This document shows, one piece after another, positions 25,124-34,045 of a DNA stretch of 51,076 bases (position 1 is the stretch's first letter; the number at the start of each line of letters is the position of its first letter). Origin of the DNA: Candidatus Bathyarchaeota archaeon. GTDB lineage: Archaea; Thermoproteota; Bathyarchaeia; 40CM-2-53-6; JALHTG01. The notes beneath the pieces are model-generated. The model made no database searches. It was not told the origin of the DNA and worked only from the letters and a program-made list of their open reading frames with translations. Both the position numbers and the translations under genes were made by a program. The stretch is from NCBI GenBank assembly GCA_022865705.1, contig JALHTG010000036.1, forward strand, positions 1 to 51,076, read 5' to 3'.

Positions 25124-25845
25124 CTATCTTAGACTCACAACACCATACCTATCATAATAGTTTATCCAAGCCCTTCGGATGTCATCGCTGATTTCATTCT
25201 TGACCAGATCGTATATCCTTTGCATACCCGGAATGGAGAAGACTCTAATCCCAAACTGTTCCTCTATGTTTTGAACGGCACTCTTCTGCTCAACGTGTTC
25301 AGCGTCTCCCATCCTTTCCTCTCGGTCTACTGCTAAGACCAGACCAACGACTTTGTGTTCGCCGAGAATCCGCAGTTTCTCTATAGCTTCTAGCTTTGTG
25401 TCTCCCGTGGTTATCACATCGTCTATGATCCGTATCTTGTCTCCGGGTTTGAAGTAGCCTGAGCCTACGATGATCTGATCCATCTTTCTGTCCGCGTAGG
25501 CCTTCTCTTCCTTTCGATCATAGAGGTACCTCTTGTTGATTCCGCATAGCTCCCTTAGACCTTCGCAGGCTAACGCAGCTAGAGCAATTCCTTTGTAGGC
25601 AGGGCCAAATATGAAGTCAAAATCCTGGAGCTTGCCTTCACTCAAGAGATTCGCTATGAAGTTTCCGAATGCCCATTTTACCTTGGCCAGAGACTCTCCG
25701 TCGGTAAGGGCTCCAGTATTGATGAAGTTTGGCGGTCTTCTTCCGCTTTTGAACACAAACAGTTTTGACTGTTTGGCGCGATTCTTAGGCCGCTTTTTCT
25801 CAGAAGCAGGCTGAGGAACTCCTTCTCGATCTCTGGTTTGCTCAT
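25124..25845 (-). CDS. pyrE: orotate phosphoribosyltransferase, frameshifted near the N-terminus
   Basis: Makes OMP from orotate and PRPP in pyrimidine synthesis. The 210-residue frame from 25756 begins MFKSGRRPPNFINTGALTDG and contains the PRPP loop IIDDVITTGDTK and the KxxK region LYDRKEEKAYADRK. The expected N-terminal helix, MSKPEIEKEFLSLLLRKSG, then LRIAPNSQ, is encoded just upstream in another frame with an ATG at 25843-25845. Inserting one base in the AAAA run near 25764-25767 joins the two. The shift site coincides with a perfect hairpin (25756-25775). Pyrimidine-pathway PyrD is also in the window. Confidence 0.85.
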
Positions 25846-26010
25846 CGTCCTCGCCAAGGTAGAATAAACCATGTTTGAGATAAAAACGAGAACGATCCCC
25901 GCGGCCATGACTTGAGGAACTCGGAACATCGACCCGAGAATATTGCAGGTCTCCTGAATCTGCGTCCCCCCTCCGTCCCTGGGAGAACAGACTCGGTCAG
26001 GAGGATAAGA

Positions 26011-26185
26011 TGGTCCCGCGGGCCTGATTTGAACAGGCGACATTCCGGTTGGCATATCGCCAAACTCCGGTTTCAGTCGTTGTGCGCCTAGTAGGCTGAC
26101 CTCCCCATACCAAACAGGTACAGGACTACAGCCGGAAGCTTTCGGTCTCGTGAAATGCGAGTCTACCAGGCTGAGCTACCGCGGG
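26011..26185 (-). tRNA. tRNA-Tyr (GUA) with two or three introns
   Basis: Acceptor CCCGCGG/CCGCGGG with C1-G72, the archaeal Tyr identity pair, A73 and encoded CCA (26011-26013). The D arm starts GCTCAGCCTGGTAGA and is interrupted by 22 nt before GC, with a CTCG/CGAG hairpin in the insert. The anticodon arm is TCCGG-CTGTAG. The 3' strand CCGGA occurs twice, so the remaining 76 nt are either one intron at 37/38 or a 54-nt intron there plus a 22-nt insert in the variable region. The second model gives a better central BHB helix (3 of 4 pairs). T arm GCCTG-TTCAAAT-CAGGC. The mature length is 77 nt either way. Confidence 0.85.
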
Positions 26186-26384
26186 ACCGCAGATATAGAC
26201 AATAGCCGGTTTACATAAGCCTTACCTGAACTTCCTTGATCCGTTCTCGGAAAACTCTTTCAAGATCTTGAGCGAGGAATCAAAGTGAGTGTTATAAGGA
26301 CGCCCCCATTTGCAGCAATGACAACTGACATGGTAGTAGGACTGAACAAGTGTATCTTGTAGCCAGGTGTGCGATGAAAAGACA

Positions 26385-27599
26385 ATGGCTAGAACCACAT
26401 CGTATTCTCGTTTCTATTTCGAACTGATTTTCGTAGGTTTTTCTCTGACTCTGGGCATGGGATTATCCAGCGCATTTCTTCCCATCTTTGCATGGGAACT
26501 TGATCCCACAGGCGTACTGGTCGGAGTCGTCACTTCTGCATGGTTCTTGGCTCGGATATTCACGGAACTACCTTCTGGTTTTCTTTCAGGCAGAATCGGA
26601 AGGAGAAGACTAGCCGTTTCCGGCCTGGCACTATCGACGATCGGGACTCTCATATGCGCTACATCTCGCTCCATATATCAACTGATTCTTGGCCGCGCTC
26701 TGTGGGGGTTGGGAGCAGCATTCTACTACACAAACATCACGGCCTTGATGCTTGATATGTTCGAGCCGGATGTAAGAGGGAAAGCAGTTGGGACACTACA
26801 AGGGGTTGAGTTCCTAGGCAGTTTCGTTGGAGCTCCCATCGGAGCACTCATAGCGGCCGTATTGGGATATTACTCAGTGTTCTACGTTGCCTCATTGATG
26901 ACTCTGTTTTCTTTCTGGTTAGCCTTCCTATCCAAAGGATTGAAGCAACATGCTGGCAAGCCAGGCAAGGGTTACAAAGCGACACCTGTCAAAGAAGCCC
27001 TAAAGGGCATGAAGAACTGGACACTTGTCATTGTCTGTTCGGTTGTCATGTCACGAATGTTTGTAATGCAGGGCATAATGTCCACCGTCTTTCAACTCTA
27101 TTTGAACCAAATTCTCCTCTATGATGTTGCAACCATAGGTGTGATAATGAGTATCAGAACTGCCGGATTTTGCGTGATGACTTTTCTTTCTGGCCGGTTG
27201 GCCGATCGCTTAGGAGGCAAACCTGTTGTAGCCTGTGGCCTGCTAGTTGAGGGGGCATGTTTCTTCCTTTACACCACAACTAGTTCTTTGACAAACATTT
27301 CCATCATAGGCTTTCTGGAAGGAGTTGGAGGTGGAATGGTTTCAGTGACGCTGCTTGTTCTCTTGTCTGAAGCAGTCGCTTCCTCCATGCGAGGGGCAGC
27401 CCTTGGATTGTACAGAACTTTCATGGCTATCGGTGGAATACTCGGCCCAGTCATCTTCACCGTCGTCTATGACTCTATGGGCAAACATACACCATTTCAA
27501 TTGGCCGCGGCATTGCTTCTGGTCCACATCGCTTTTGTGGTCTCAACACGTTCGCGTCACACACTTGATTCTGCCAGCCTGATGCGGGCTTCCAGATGA
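26385..27599 (+). CDS. MFS transporter
   Basis: About 404 residues with roughly 12 transmembrane segments. The loop 2-3 signature is GFLSGRIGRRR, and the second-half equivalent is FLSGRLADRLGGK. The basic central loop (KHAGKPGKGYK-like) is near residue 195. An in-frame GTG lies at 26367, but the ATG at 26385 (MARTTSYSRFYFELIF) begins directly before helix 1 and is preferred. It lies between tRNA-Tyr and tRNA-Arg genes that run the other way. Substrate unknown. Confidence 0.85.
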   Translation: MARTTSYSRFYFELIFVGFSLTLGMGLSSAFLPIFAWELDPTGVLVGVVTSAWFLARIFTELPSGFLSGRIGRRRLAVSGLALSTIGTLICATSRSIYQLILGRALWGLGAAFYYTNITALMLDMFEPDVRGKAVGTLQGVEFLGSFVGAPIGALIAAVLGYYSVFYVASLMTLFSFWLAFLSKGLKQHAGKPGKGYKATPVKEALKGMKNWTLVIVCSVVMSRMFVMQGIMSTVFQLYLNQILLYDVATIGVIMSIRTAGFCVMTFLSGRLADRLGGKPVVACGLLVEGACFFLYTTTSSLTNISIIGFLEGVGGGMVSVTLLVLLSEAVASSMRGAALGLYRTFMAIGGILGPVIFTVVYDSMGKHTPFQLAAALLLVHIAFVVSTRSRHTLDSASLMRASR

Positions 27600-27609
27600 T
27601 TACGAAAAG

Positions 27610-27703
27610 CGGGCCCGGAGGGATTTGAACCCTCGACCTCCGGCTTCGAAGGCCTATGCAGACCGTTGTCTTCAGCATCCTAGTCCAACTAGACCACGGG
27701 CCC
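27610..27703 (-). tRNA. tRNA-Arg (UCG) with one intron
   Basis: Acceptor GGGCCCG (5' end at 27703) pairs with CGGGCCC; the discriminator is G at 27610 and CCA is not encoded. The D arm GTCT-AGTTGGACTA-GGAT, anticodon loop CTTCGAA with TCG, variable AGGTC and T arm GAGGG-TTCAAAT-CCCTC are clear. The anticodon 3' strand GCCGG needs CTGGC on the 5' side. This forms if a 19-nt insert between positions 28 and 29 is removed (CT, insert, GGC). The mature tRNA would be 75 nt. A four-T run follows the gene on its own strand. Confidence 0.82.
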
Positions 27704-28040
27704 AATAGTATGTTTCTTCTCTAGTGAGACTTGATGGTAATAAGTGCCTCTCATCGCGTGGGCAAGAGATTTGCGGCGGTTTCTCAGAGCTTGACATGCC
27801 TGCATCTCTTGGGGAATGTGCCGCGACAGCTTATGCTAGTTTTCAAAGCGTGCACTGATCCCTGTTTGGATCGGAGATTGTCCTCTGAGGAGTTTGCTTT
27901 CCTCGTTAATGTCAAAGGATTTCGCAAAAATGCCATCCTATCTTGAAATGTCTACGAAAAAGAGATGTCTAATTCATGGCCTAGTAAATCCCAAGCGAAG
28001 AGCTTATACACATACGCATGAAACAGTTAACTGTAGGATT

Positions 28041-28793
28041 GTGTCAAAAACGAGCTCAAGAATCTTTGACCTCAAGTACAAACTTGGTACCATTGACCTA
28101 TTGAATCTCGCCAAGAACTACTACACGTACAGGGAGTTAGCGCAGATAATCGGTCTTCCCGAGACCGTGCTAAGCCGATACGTCAAGGGACATGTTCTGC
28201 CAACGATTGGCCGCGCCAGAGAGATGAACAAGACGCTCCAGAAGATCCTCAAGTTAGAGGTTGAACTTCAGAAGAGAATGAAGTTCGACGATGACGACTA
28301 TTTTGACAACACTGCAATCATATCAGATCCCATGCTGCTCGAAAGGGCAGTACAGCAGGCCATCAACGCGTTTGCAGGAAAAAGAGTAACAAAGGTGCTT
28401 ACTGCCGCGGTTGACGGCGTCCCTCTGGCAACACTTGTGGCTCACCGGCTCGGCGTGGGATTGGTGATAGCGAAGCAGACGAGGGAGATCGGTGTAAGAG
28501 AGTTCATTGAAGAAGTCTACGTTCCAGAAAAGGCGGCCACTGTCCACAGCCTATTCATTCCTAGAGACGCGATAAAAAGGAATGACTGTATCCTCATTAT
28601 CGATGACGTGATAGACAGTGGGGAAACTCAAAAGGCACTGATTCGCATAGCTCAGAAAGCCAGGGCGGAGGTAACCGGCATGTACGCCTTGATATCCATT
28701 GGTAATGAGTGGAGGTCATGTATCAATGAAGTGGCGGCCAACTGCCAAGTTGAGATCGCTTTGGACATTCCTAGAAAGTCAAGAAAGTCTTGA
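28041..28793 (+). CDS. HTH-phosphoribosyltransferase transcriptional regulator (GfcR/PyrE-like family)
   Basis: An N-terminal helix-turn-helix (LAKNYYTYRELAQIIGLPET, then SRYVKGHVLP) is followed by a type I PRTase domain with the PRPP motif CILIIDDVIDSGETQKAL. Archaeal proteins of this design (GfcR and relatives) are regulators that use the PRTase fold as a sensor. The frame is open to 27894, but CTTATACAC at about 28003-28011 is a good TATA box, placing transcription start near the GTG at 28041 (VSKTSSRIF), so I take that start with a very short leader. From 27704 to 28040 I see no other gene. Confidence 0.8.
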   Translation: MSKTSSRIFDLKYKLGTIDLLNLAKNYYTYRELAQIIGLPETVLSRYVKGHVLPTIGRAREMNKTLQKILKLEVELQKRMKFDDDDYFDNTAIISDPMLLERAVQQAINAFAGKRVTKVLTAAVDGVPLATLVAHRLGVGLVIAKQTREIGVREFIEEVYVPEKAATVHSLFIPRDAIKRNDCILIIDDVIDSGETQKALIRIAQKARAEVTGMYALISIGNEWRSCINEVAANCQVEIALDIPRKSRKS

Positions 28794-28806
28794 GTCAGGC
28801 AGACAC

Positions 28807-29865
28807 CTAACTAGCTGAGTTACTAGATTCAGCCATTCTTCTGGAGTTTGTTTCATATGGCGGCCACAGCACACCTCTCTCGGTGACGATGGCAGTGACG
28901 TTTTCTGGCGGAGTAACGTCGAACGCAGGGTTGAGTGCGTGAACGCCCCGGGGGGCAATTCTTCTTCCTTCCAAGAAAAGGACCTCCTCCTCTCTTCTAT
29001 TCTCTATTGCAACGGACTCGACTGATCCCATGAAATCAAATGTTGACAATGGCGCTGCCACATAGAAAGGAACACGGTGTTCCTTGGCTGCCAACGAGAC
29101 AGTATAAGTCCCTATCTTGTTGACCACATGGCCCGTACTGAATATTCGATCAGCTCCCACGATTACCTTATTCACGCATCCTTGTTTGATTGAGTATCCA
29201 ACCATGTTGTCAGTGATCAGTGTGACAGGTATATGCTCTGAAGTGAGTTCATATGCTGTCAGTCTTGCTCCTTGAAGGAGTGGGCGAGTCTCTGTGGCAA
29301 TCACTTTGATCCTCTTTCCTTCTTGAATCGCTGCTCGAATCACTCCAAGTGCAGTCCCATACCCGGCAGTGGCGAGGGCTCCAGCGTTGCAGTGTGTAAG
29401 CACGGTGTCGCCGTCGTCAAGAAGAGTGGCGCCGTACTTGCCTATACTGAGGTTTGAGTGAATATCTTCGTCGCGAATCCTGTCTGCCTCTCCTAGTACA
29501 AAGGCCCGGAGATCTTCGACGTCCCTGTAACTACTCACCTTTTCCATAATTCTTTGAACGGCCCATTTCAGATTGGCTCCTGTTGGCCTTGTATTCACAA
29601 GCATGATCGCTGATCGTTCAAGCTCATTGACCATTCTGCCAACAGTCTTCGATCTGCTTCGGCGCGCAGTAAGGGCCAGTCCGTATCCTGCTGCAACCCC
29701 TAACAATGGTGCCCCCCTAATCTTCATTTCTCGAATTGCTCGACAGACTTCTTGACATGTTCTCATTCTGAGTTCTACGCGTACACTTGGAAGCTTCGTC
29801 TGATCGATTGTGACAACTGCTCCTTTCTTCATTTCGATAGTCTTCAACAATCTCTGACGCCTCAC
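28807..29865 (-). CDS. MtnA/eIF2B-alpha-like sugar-phosphate isomerase
   Basis: A 352-residue member of the methylthioribose-1-phosphate isomerase family. Conserved blocks are IDQTKLP, IRGAPLLGVAAGYG, VLTHCNAGALATAGYGTALG with the catalytic-type cysteine, TRPLLQGARLTAYEL, and VVNKIGTY after GADRI with the catalytic-type aspartate. The presence of both residues argues for an active isomerase (methionine salvage MtnA, or ribose-1,5-bisphosphate isomerase) rather than a translation factor subunit. The two activities cannot be separated safely by eye. Confidence 0.85.
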   Translation of the reverse strand: MRRQRLLKTIEMKKGAVVTIDQTKLPSVRVELRMRTCQEVCRAIREMKIRGAPLLGVAAGYGLALTARRSRSKTVGRMVNELERSAIMLVNTRPTGANLKWAVQRIMEKVSSYRDVEDLRAFVLGEADRIRDEDIHSNLSIGKYGATLLDDGDTVLTHCNAGALATAGYGTALGVIRAAIQEGKRIKVIATETRPLLQGARLTAYELTSEHIPVTLITDNMVGYSIKQGCVNKVIVGADRIFSTGHVVNKIGTYTVSLAAKEHRVPFYVAAPLSTFDFMGSVESVAIENRREEEVLFLEGRRIAPRGVHALNPAFDVTPPENVTAIVTERGVLWPPYETNSRRMAESSNSAS

Positions 29866-30012
29866 AAACGAATCAAAAGCGCGCGTGCCACGCCATCTTC
29901 TTCAAATCCATTATCTTCCAAGGAGCATGCACCCAAGGTGTATTTCTCCTGGGATTCTTCCCTATGCCAAAGATTTTAGGGTTCTTACACACCCTTCCTG
30001 TGATTGATCTTG

Positions 30013-30534
30013 ATGGAAACAACAGCAAAGCCTGAACCAGTCGAGGCCTTTCTTGCCAACAACAGGGTATCGGTTCCTCTCTCAGACATGCCGGCAGAAC
30101 TTCGAGAGAGGGGATTTGGAACCTTGAGGGGCAAGAGAATATACTTCTCAGTCTTGGAGGCGATCTATCTTGCTGACAAGAAGAGAACCAAGGTTCTGGA
30201 TTCAACGACTGAGATAGAAATCAAGTTCGCTGATATGGTTAGAAAGCTTTCCCAAGGCAAGCCCGAGGTTTGGATGAAGTATCTTGTGTACAGAGACTTG
30301 AGAGACAGGGGATACATTGTGCGGGAGGAAGAATCGGTTGACTTCGAGATCTATGGCAAAGGCGCGGTGAGAAGACTCGTGTCCATCGTCTATGAGGGAC
30401 GAGAGGCAAGCATTGAGAAGCTACAGCGTCTTCTAAAGGTGGCCGTTTCTGAGAAGAAGGAGCTTGTTCTGGCGGTCATAGATCGAAGAACCGACATCGT
30501 CTACTACACATTAGGTGAATTGTTGCTGAAATGA
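30013..30534 (+). CDS. tRNA-splicing endonuclease subunit, probably the structural (non-catalytic) one
   Basis: About 173 residues. The N-terminal half is the small alpha/beta domain. The C-terminal half has the EndA catalytic-fold landmarks: KYLVYRDLRDRGYIV, FEIYGKG with the family tyrosine (Tyr114), and KKELVLAVIDRRTDIVYY with a lysine at the usual place. The catalytic histidine expected just after the tyrosine loop (GxxHS-type) is missing; the sequence there is GAVRRLV. In heterotetrameric archaeal enzymes one subunit is structural and lacks catalytic residues. This fits the many non-canonical introns in the window. The ATG at 30013 follows an in-frame TTG at 30004. Confidence 0.75.
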   Translation: METTAKPEPVEAFLANNRVSVPLSDMPAELRERGFGTLRGKRIYFSVLEAIYLADKKRTKVLDSTTEIEIKFADMVRKLSQGKPEVWMKYLVYRDLRDRGYIVREEESVDFEIYGKGAVRRLVSIVYEGREASIEKLQRLLKVAVSEKKELVLAVIDRRTDIVYYTLGELLLK

Positions 30535-30602
30535 TGGCGGAGATCTCTGCCTTTCTTCTGCTTTGTACTCTGGATTTCCTCGGGGCCTGTCCCAGTTTCT
30601 TC

Positions 30603-32024
30603 TTAATGTGCCAACTGTTCCAGGGGGGGCTTCTGACCAGGCGGTATGGGAGTCTTGTACTTGAAGCCCTTCGTCTTTGTTTGGAATTCTTCTCCTATCC
30701 TCTTCAGCTCCTCCGGTTCAGTGATGAGATCTATTCCCGTCAGGGCGAGGGTCTTGGCCGCCAGAAGCATGCCCTTGTGACCTATGCTCATTCCTGAGGT
30801 TGCAGCTTCTTGCCAGCTATGACCCGGCATTCCTAGTACACAAGTTGCTGTCACTAGGTTCGCTGTTGGTGCAATCCAACTTACGTCACCCACGTCTGTC
30901 GATCCTCCCATCACTTCCTTCTCGTCTTCAGGTTCTCCTATCGTGTCGTCGAGGTACTTCTCCACCTTCTCTTCCTTTTTCGGCATACGTGATTTCAAGA
31001 TAGAGTCCCGTCTATCCTCAAGTGTCATCGACTCGGCAAGCTTCTTCGCGAAGCGGTGCTCCTCTTCAGACCATTTGGGCGGGCCAATCTCTCTCATGTT
31101 TCTAATCATGATCTCGCTGAGCGCCTTGTTCGGGAGCATCTCGTGACATCCGACAAGAAATTCAAGATCCATTGTCGTGTCAGTCATTAGACACGCGCCT
31201 TTTGCGATGTTCACAACCCGATTGTAAATTCTGGCGACTTCATTTCTCTTTGGCGCCCGCACATAGTACCAGACCTGTGCGTAATCCGGAACAACGTTTG
31301 GCTCTCCTCCGCCGTGAGGAATGACATAATGGATTCGAGCTTTCTCGCTGATGTGTTCGCGAAGGTAGTTGGAGCCAACATTCATTAGTTCAACCGCGTC
31401 CAGTGCGGATTTGCCTCTCTCCGGATCAGCCGCTGCATGCGATGTCAGGCCATGGAAGTTGAATTTCACCGAGTTGAGTGCATTTGAGGACGACATCCAG
31501 GCTGAGTTGTAGCTTGAAGGATGCCATGAAAGGGCAGCATCAACATCATCGAAAAGCCCGTCTCTTGCCATGAACACCTTTCCTACAAGGGTCTCCTCGG
31601 CCGGACAGCCAAACAGCTTCACAGTGGCCTTCAAGCTTCTTCTCTGAACTGCCTCGCGGATTGCCATTGCGGCTGCTAGGCTTCCAGCGCCAAAGAGATT
31701 ATGGCCGCAACCATGTCCAGGAGCACCCTTCTTCAACGGTTCACGTGTTGGCTGGGCTTTCTGAGACACTCCGGGCAACGCGTCATACTCTGCCAGCACT
31801 CCGATCACAGGTTTTCCTGACCCATAAGATCCGACGAAGGCTGTAGGCATGCCCGCGACTCCAAGATCGACCTTGAATCCCGCCTTTTTCGTTTCCTCAG
31901 CAAGCAGTCTTGATGACTCATGTTCTTGGAGTCCGACTTCAGCCAGTTCCCAGATCTTATCACTTATCGCGATGATTCTTGTTTCATTTTTCGCCAACCA
32001 TTCCAGTGCGATTTCTCGAGGCAT
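30603..32024 (-). CDS. M20 family amidohydrolase (AbgB-like)
   Basis: About 473 residues of the M20D metallohydrolase group, close to p-aminobenzoyl-glutamate hydrolase subunit B and similar amidases. Visible motifs: VIGVLAEYDALPG (metal Asp and catalytic region), GHGCGHNLFGAG, FGCPAEET with the catalytic glutamate pair, ALSWHPS and the dimerisation part GLTSHAAADPERG. GGSTDVGDVSWI carries a C-terminal metal ligand region. The ATG at 32024 (MPREIALEWL) is preferred over one 21 bases upstream. Substrate unknown. Confidence 0.85.
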   Translation of the reverse strand: MPREIALEWLAKNETRIIAISDKIWELAEVGLQEHESSRLLAEETKKAGFKVDLGVAGMPTAFVGSYGSGKPVIGVLAEYDALPGVSQKAQPTREPLKKGAPGHGCGHNLFGAGSLAAAMAIREAVQRRSLKATVKLFGCPAEETLVGKVFMARDGLFDDVDAALSWHPSSYNSAWMSSSNALNSVKFNFHGLTSHAAADPERGKSALDAVELMNVGSNYLREHISEKARIHYVIPHGGGEPNVVPDYAQVWYYVRAPKRNEVARIYNRVVNIAKGACLMTDTTMDLEFLVGCHEMLPNKALSEIMIRNMREIGPPKWSEEEHRFAKKLAESMTLEDRRDSILKSRMPKKEEKVEKYLDDTIGEPEDEKEVMGGSTDVGDVSWIAPTANLVTATCVLGMPGHSWQEAATSGMSIGHKGMLLAAKTLALTGIDLITEPEELKRIGEEFQTKTKGFKYKTPIPPGQKPPLEQLAH

Positions 32025-32242
32025 CTCTTGTTCCCTCTTTCTCACGTAGTGCGTTTGGAAAATAAACGTGTTTCGAAGGGCCTCTCTGGCTAAGGCAGGG
32101 CCATCAGACTACAGTATGCCACTTCCTTGATGCGAGGGATAAGAGATCGGGTGATGTCTGGACGTGAGGAAACATAGTTAAGCCAACAACGACACCTTAT
32201 GCCAGTGTCAAAACAACCCTGTAAAAGCAAGAGGTATTGTGC

Positions 32243-33541
32243 TTGCCCAAGGAGTTCTCTGTGCCAAGAGGAATGAGGGATACTGAGCCGCAAGAGATGG
32301 CCAAACGGGTGTGGATTGAAGGCAAGATAGCAGAAGTGCTTCAGCGATACGGGTTCAAGATGATGGAGCCCCCTCCAATGGAGCACTTGGAGACTCTTGA
32401 AGCGAAATCTGGTCCTCAGATCAAGAACGAGATCTACTGGTTCTCAGATAAGGCCGGGAGGAACTTGGGCTTGAGATTCGATCTTACTGTCGGAATGGCG
32501 AGGATGATTGCGAACAGGTATGATCTTGCTGAGCCCATCAAATTGTGTGCAGTGACTGACGCTTGGAGATATGATGAACCTCAGTTTGGCAGATACAGAC
32601 ACTTTCGCCAATGGGATGCAGAGATTTTTGGCAGCGCAGACCCGCTTGCTGATGCTGAGGCGATCTGTGTCGGCATGGATATTTTGGACAGCGTGGGGCT
32701 TAAGGAATATGAGGTCCGAATCAACAATAGAAAGCTCATCGAATCATTTCTTCGAAAGATTGGCGTAGACGATCAGGCCCAGCTCGAAGGGACACTGATT
32801 GTTATCGACAAGTTGTCAAAGCTACCTCCCAGTGATGTGAAAGGGGAGTTCGAGAAGGTTGGGCTCTCCGGACCACAGATTGACTCGATCAGTGAGCTTT
32901 GTTCGCTGAAGGGGCCACCCGAGGAAGTTCTGTCTGAGTTGTCAAATACCCTTAAGGACCAGAGTGCCGACGTGGGGCAAGGTGAACTGGCAAAACTGTC
33001 AGATATTCTCACCTCGTTCGGAAGAAAGAACCGATGCGTGTACGATCTCAGTGTGGTTCGCGGAATAGGATACTACGACGGGATCGTCTTCGAAGCCTAC
33101 GACAAAGGCGGAGAAGACATCGGATCAATCTTCGGAGGTGGAAGATATGACAAATTGTGTAGCATCTACGGTAAGCAAGACAAACCTGCAACCGGAGTAG
33201 CTGGCGGAATAGAGCGACTCATGATCTCACTGGAAAGGGCCTCACTTTATCCGAAACTGCCTGAAGCAGCGAAGGTCTTCGTTGCATCAGCAACCAATGA
33301 CGTTCTCCCAAGGACCTGGGAGACTGTGGCAAAGCTAAGACGGGCTGGAATCGCCACTGACTTTGACTTGAAGGAGAGAAGTCTCGAGAGGCAGTTGGAA
33401 TACGCCCACTCTATGAGAATACCATATGTGATTATCATCGGGCGAAGGGAACTCGAGAAAGGAATCGTCAGGATCAGAGATATGCAGGATCGGAAAGAAA
33501 AAGAGATCAGAATCGAGGACATCTCAAAAGAACTCTCATAG
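32243..33541 (+). CDS. hisS: histidyl-tRNA synthetase
   Basis: A class II synthetase of about 432 residues. It begins PRGMRDTEPQEMAKR. Motif 2 region AWRYDEPQFGRYRHFRQWDAE is preceded by RFDLTVGMAR. The histidine-specific stretches RGIGYYDGIVFEAY and FGGGRYDKL are present, and the C-terminal anticodon-binding domain begins about residue 345 (AKVFVASATND). I choose the TTG at 32243 because GAGGT at about 32229-32233 is well spaced for it. TTG 32237 and GTG 32261 are in-frame alternatives. Confidence 0.92.
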   Translation: MPKEFSVPRGMRDTEPQEMAKRVWIEGKIAEVLQRYGFKMMEPPPMEHLETLEAKSGPQIKNEIYWFSDKAGRNLGLRFDLTVGMARMIANRYDLAEPIKLCAVTDAWRYDEPQFGRYRHFRQWDAEIFGSADPLADAEAICVGMDILDSVGLKEYEVRINNRKLIESFLRKIGVDDQAQLEGTLIVIDKLSKLPPSDVKGEFEKVGLSGPQIDSISELCSLKGPPEEVLSELSNTLKDQSADVGQGELAKLSDILTSFGRKNRCVYDLSVVRGIGYYDGIVFEAYDKGGEDIGSIFGGGRYDKLCSIYGKQDKPATGVAGGIERLMISLERASLYPKLPEAAKVFVASATNDVLPRTWETVAKLRRAGIATDFDLKERSLERQLEYAHSMRIPYVIIIGRRELEKGIVRIRDMQDRKEKEIRIEDISKELS

Positions 33542-33713
33542 ACATTCATGCTACAACTGGCAAAGGCATGCCTGTAAACCCACTCATCTTCAATGCTGAG
33601 ACGTCTTTGTGGGCCAAGAACACTTCAGTAAAGCCAAAGTAGATATGGCTCAATAACGGAGGCAGGGCAAGAATTCGCCCAGATGAAGGCACAGTTAGCT
33701 TGGAGGTGATGAC

Positions 33714-33956
33714 TTGAGAATTGGTGTCTGTGGCATCGCATGTGAGAAATGTCCTAGGATGGTTCAAGGAAAATGTCCGAGCGGAGAGCAAGGGTGTAGC
33801 CCGAAGGAGAACAAGTTCTGCAAGGTCTCAACTTGCGCTTTCAACAAGAAAATCGCTCTATGCTTCGAATGTTCGGAATTTCCTTGCGAAACAACCAAAG
33901 AAGGTCCGATTAGCTACGGCTTCTGTCAATACGTTTCTGGAAAGTCGCATGAATGA
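33714..33956 (+). CDS. DUF3795-like cysteine-rich small protein
   Basis: An 80-residue protein with cysteines in a CGIACEKCP, GKCPSG, GCSP, CKVSTC, CFECSEFPC pattern, matching the DUF3795 family of archaeal and anaerobic bacterial small metal-binding proteins. The start is a TTG (MRIGVCGIACEKCP) just after GGAGGTGA, a strong ribosome-binding site that decides it. The family function is unknown. It lies between hisS and a convergent VOC protein. Confidence 0.75.
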   Translation: MRIGVCGIACEKCPRMVQGKCPSGEQGCSPKENKFCKVSTCAFNKKIALCFECSEFPCETTKEGPISYGFCQYVSGKSHE

Positions 33957-34045
33957 CGGTCGTTCGTGGATGTCAAGTCTACATATGAGCGCGCGCTTTC
34001 TAGCGTGCTGTGATTTCAGATTGCTGATGTTCTCAGGTCAAATGC

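Noticed and set aside
25750-25785. BHB intron of 23 nt in pyrE
   Set aside because: A fold with central helix CGCG/TGTG (two G-U pairs) is possible and keeps frame, but the spliced product loses the FVF strand before KSGR that OPRTs need. A single missing A explains the break better.
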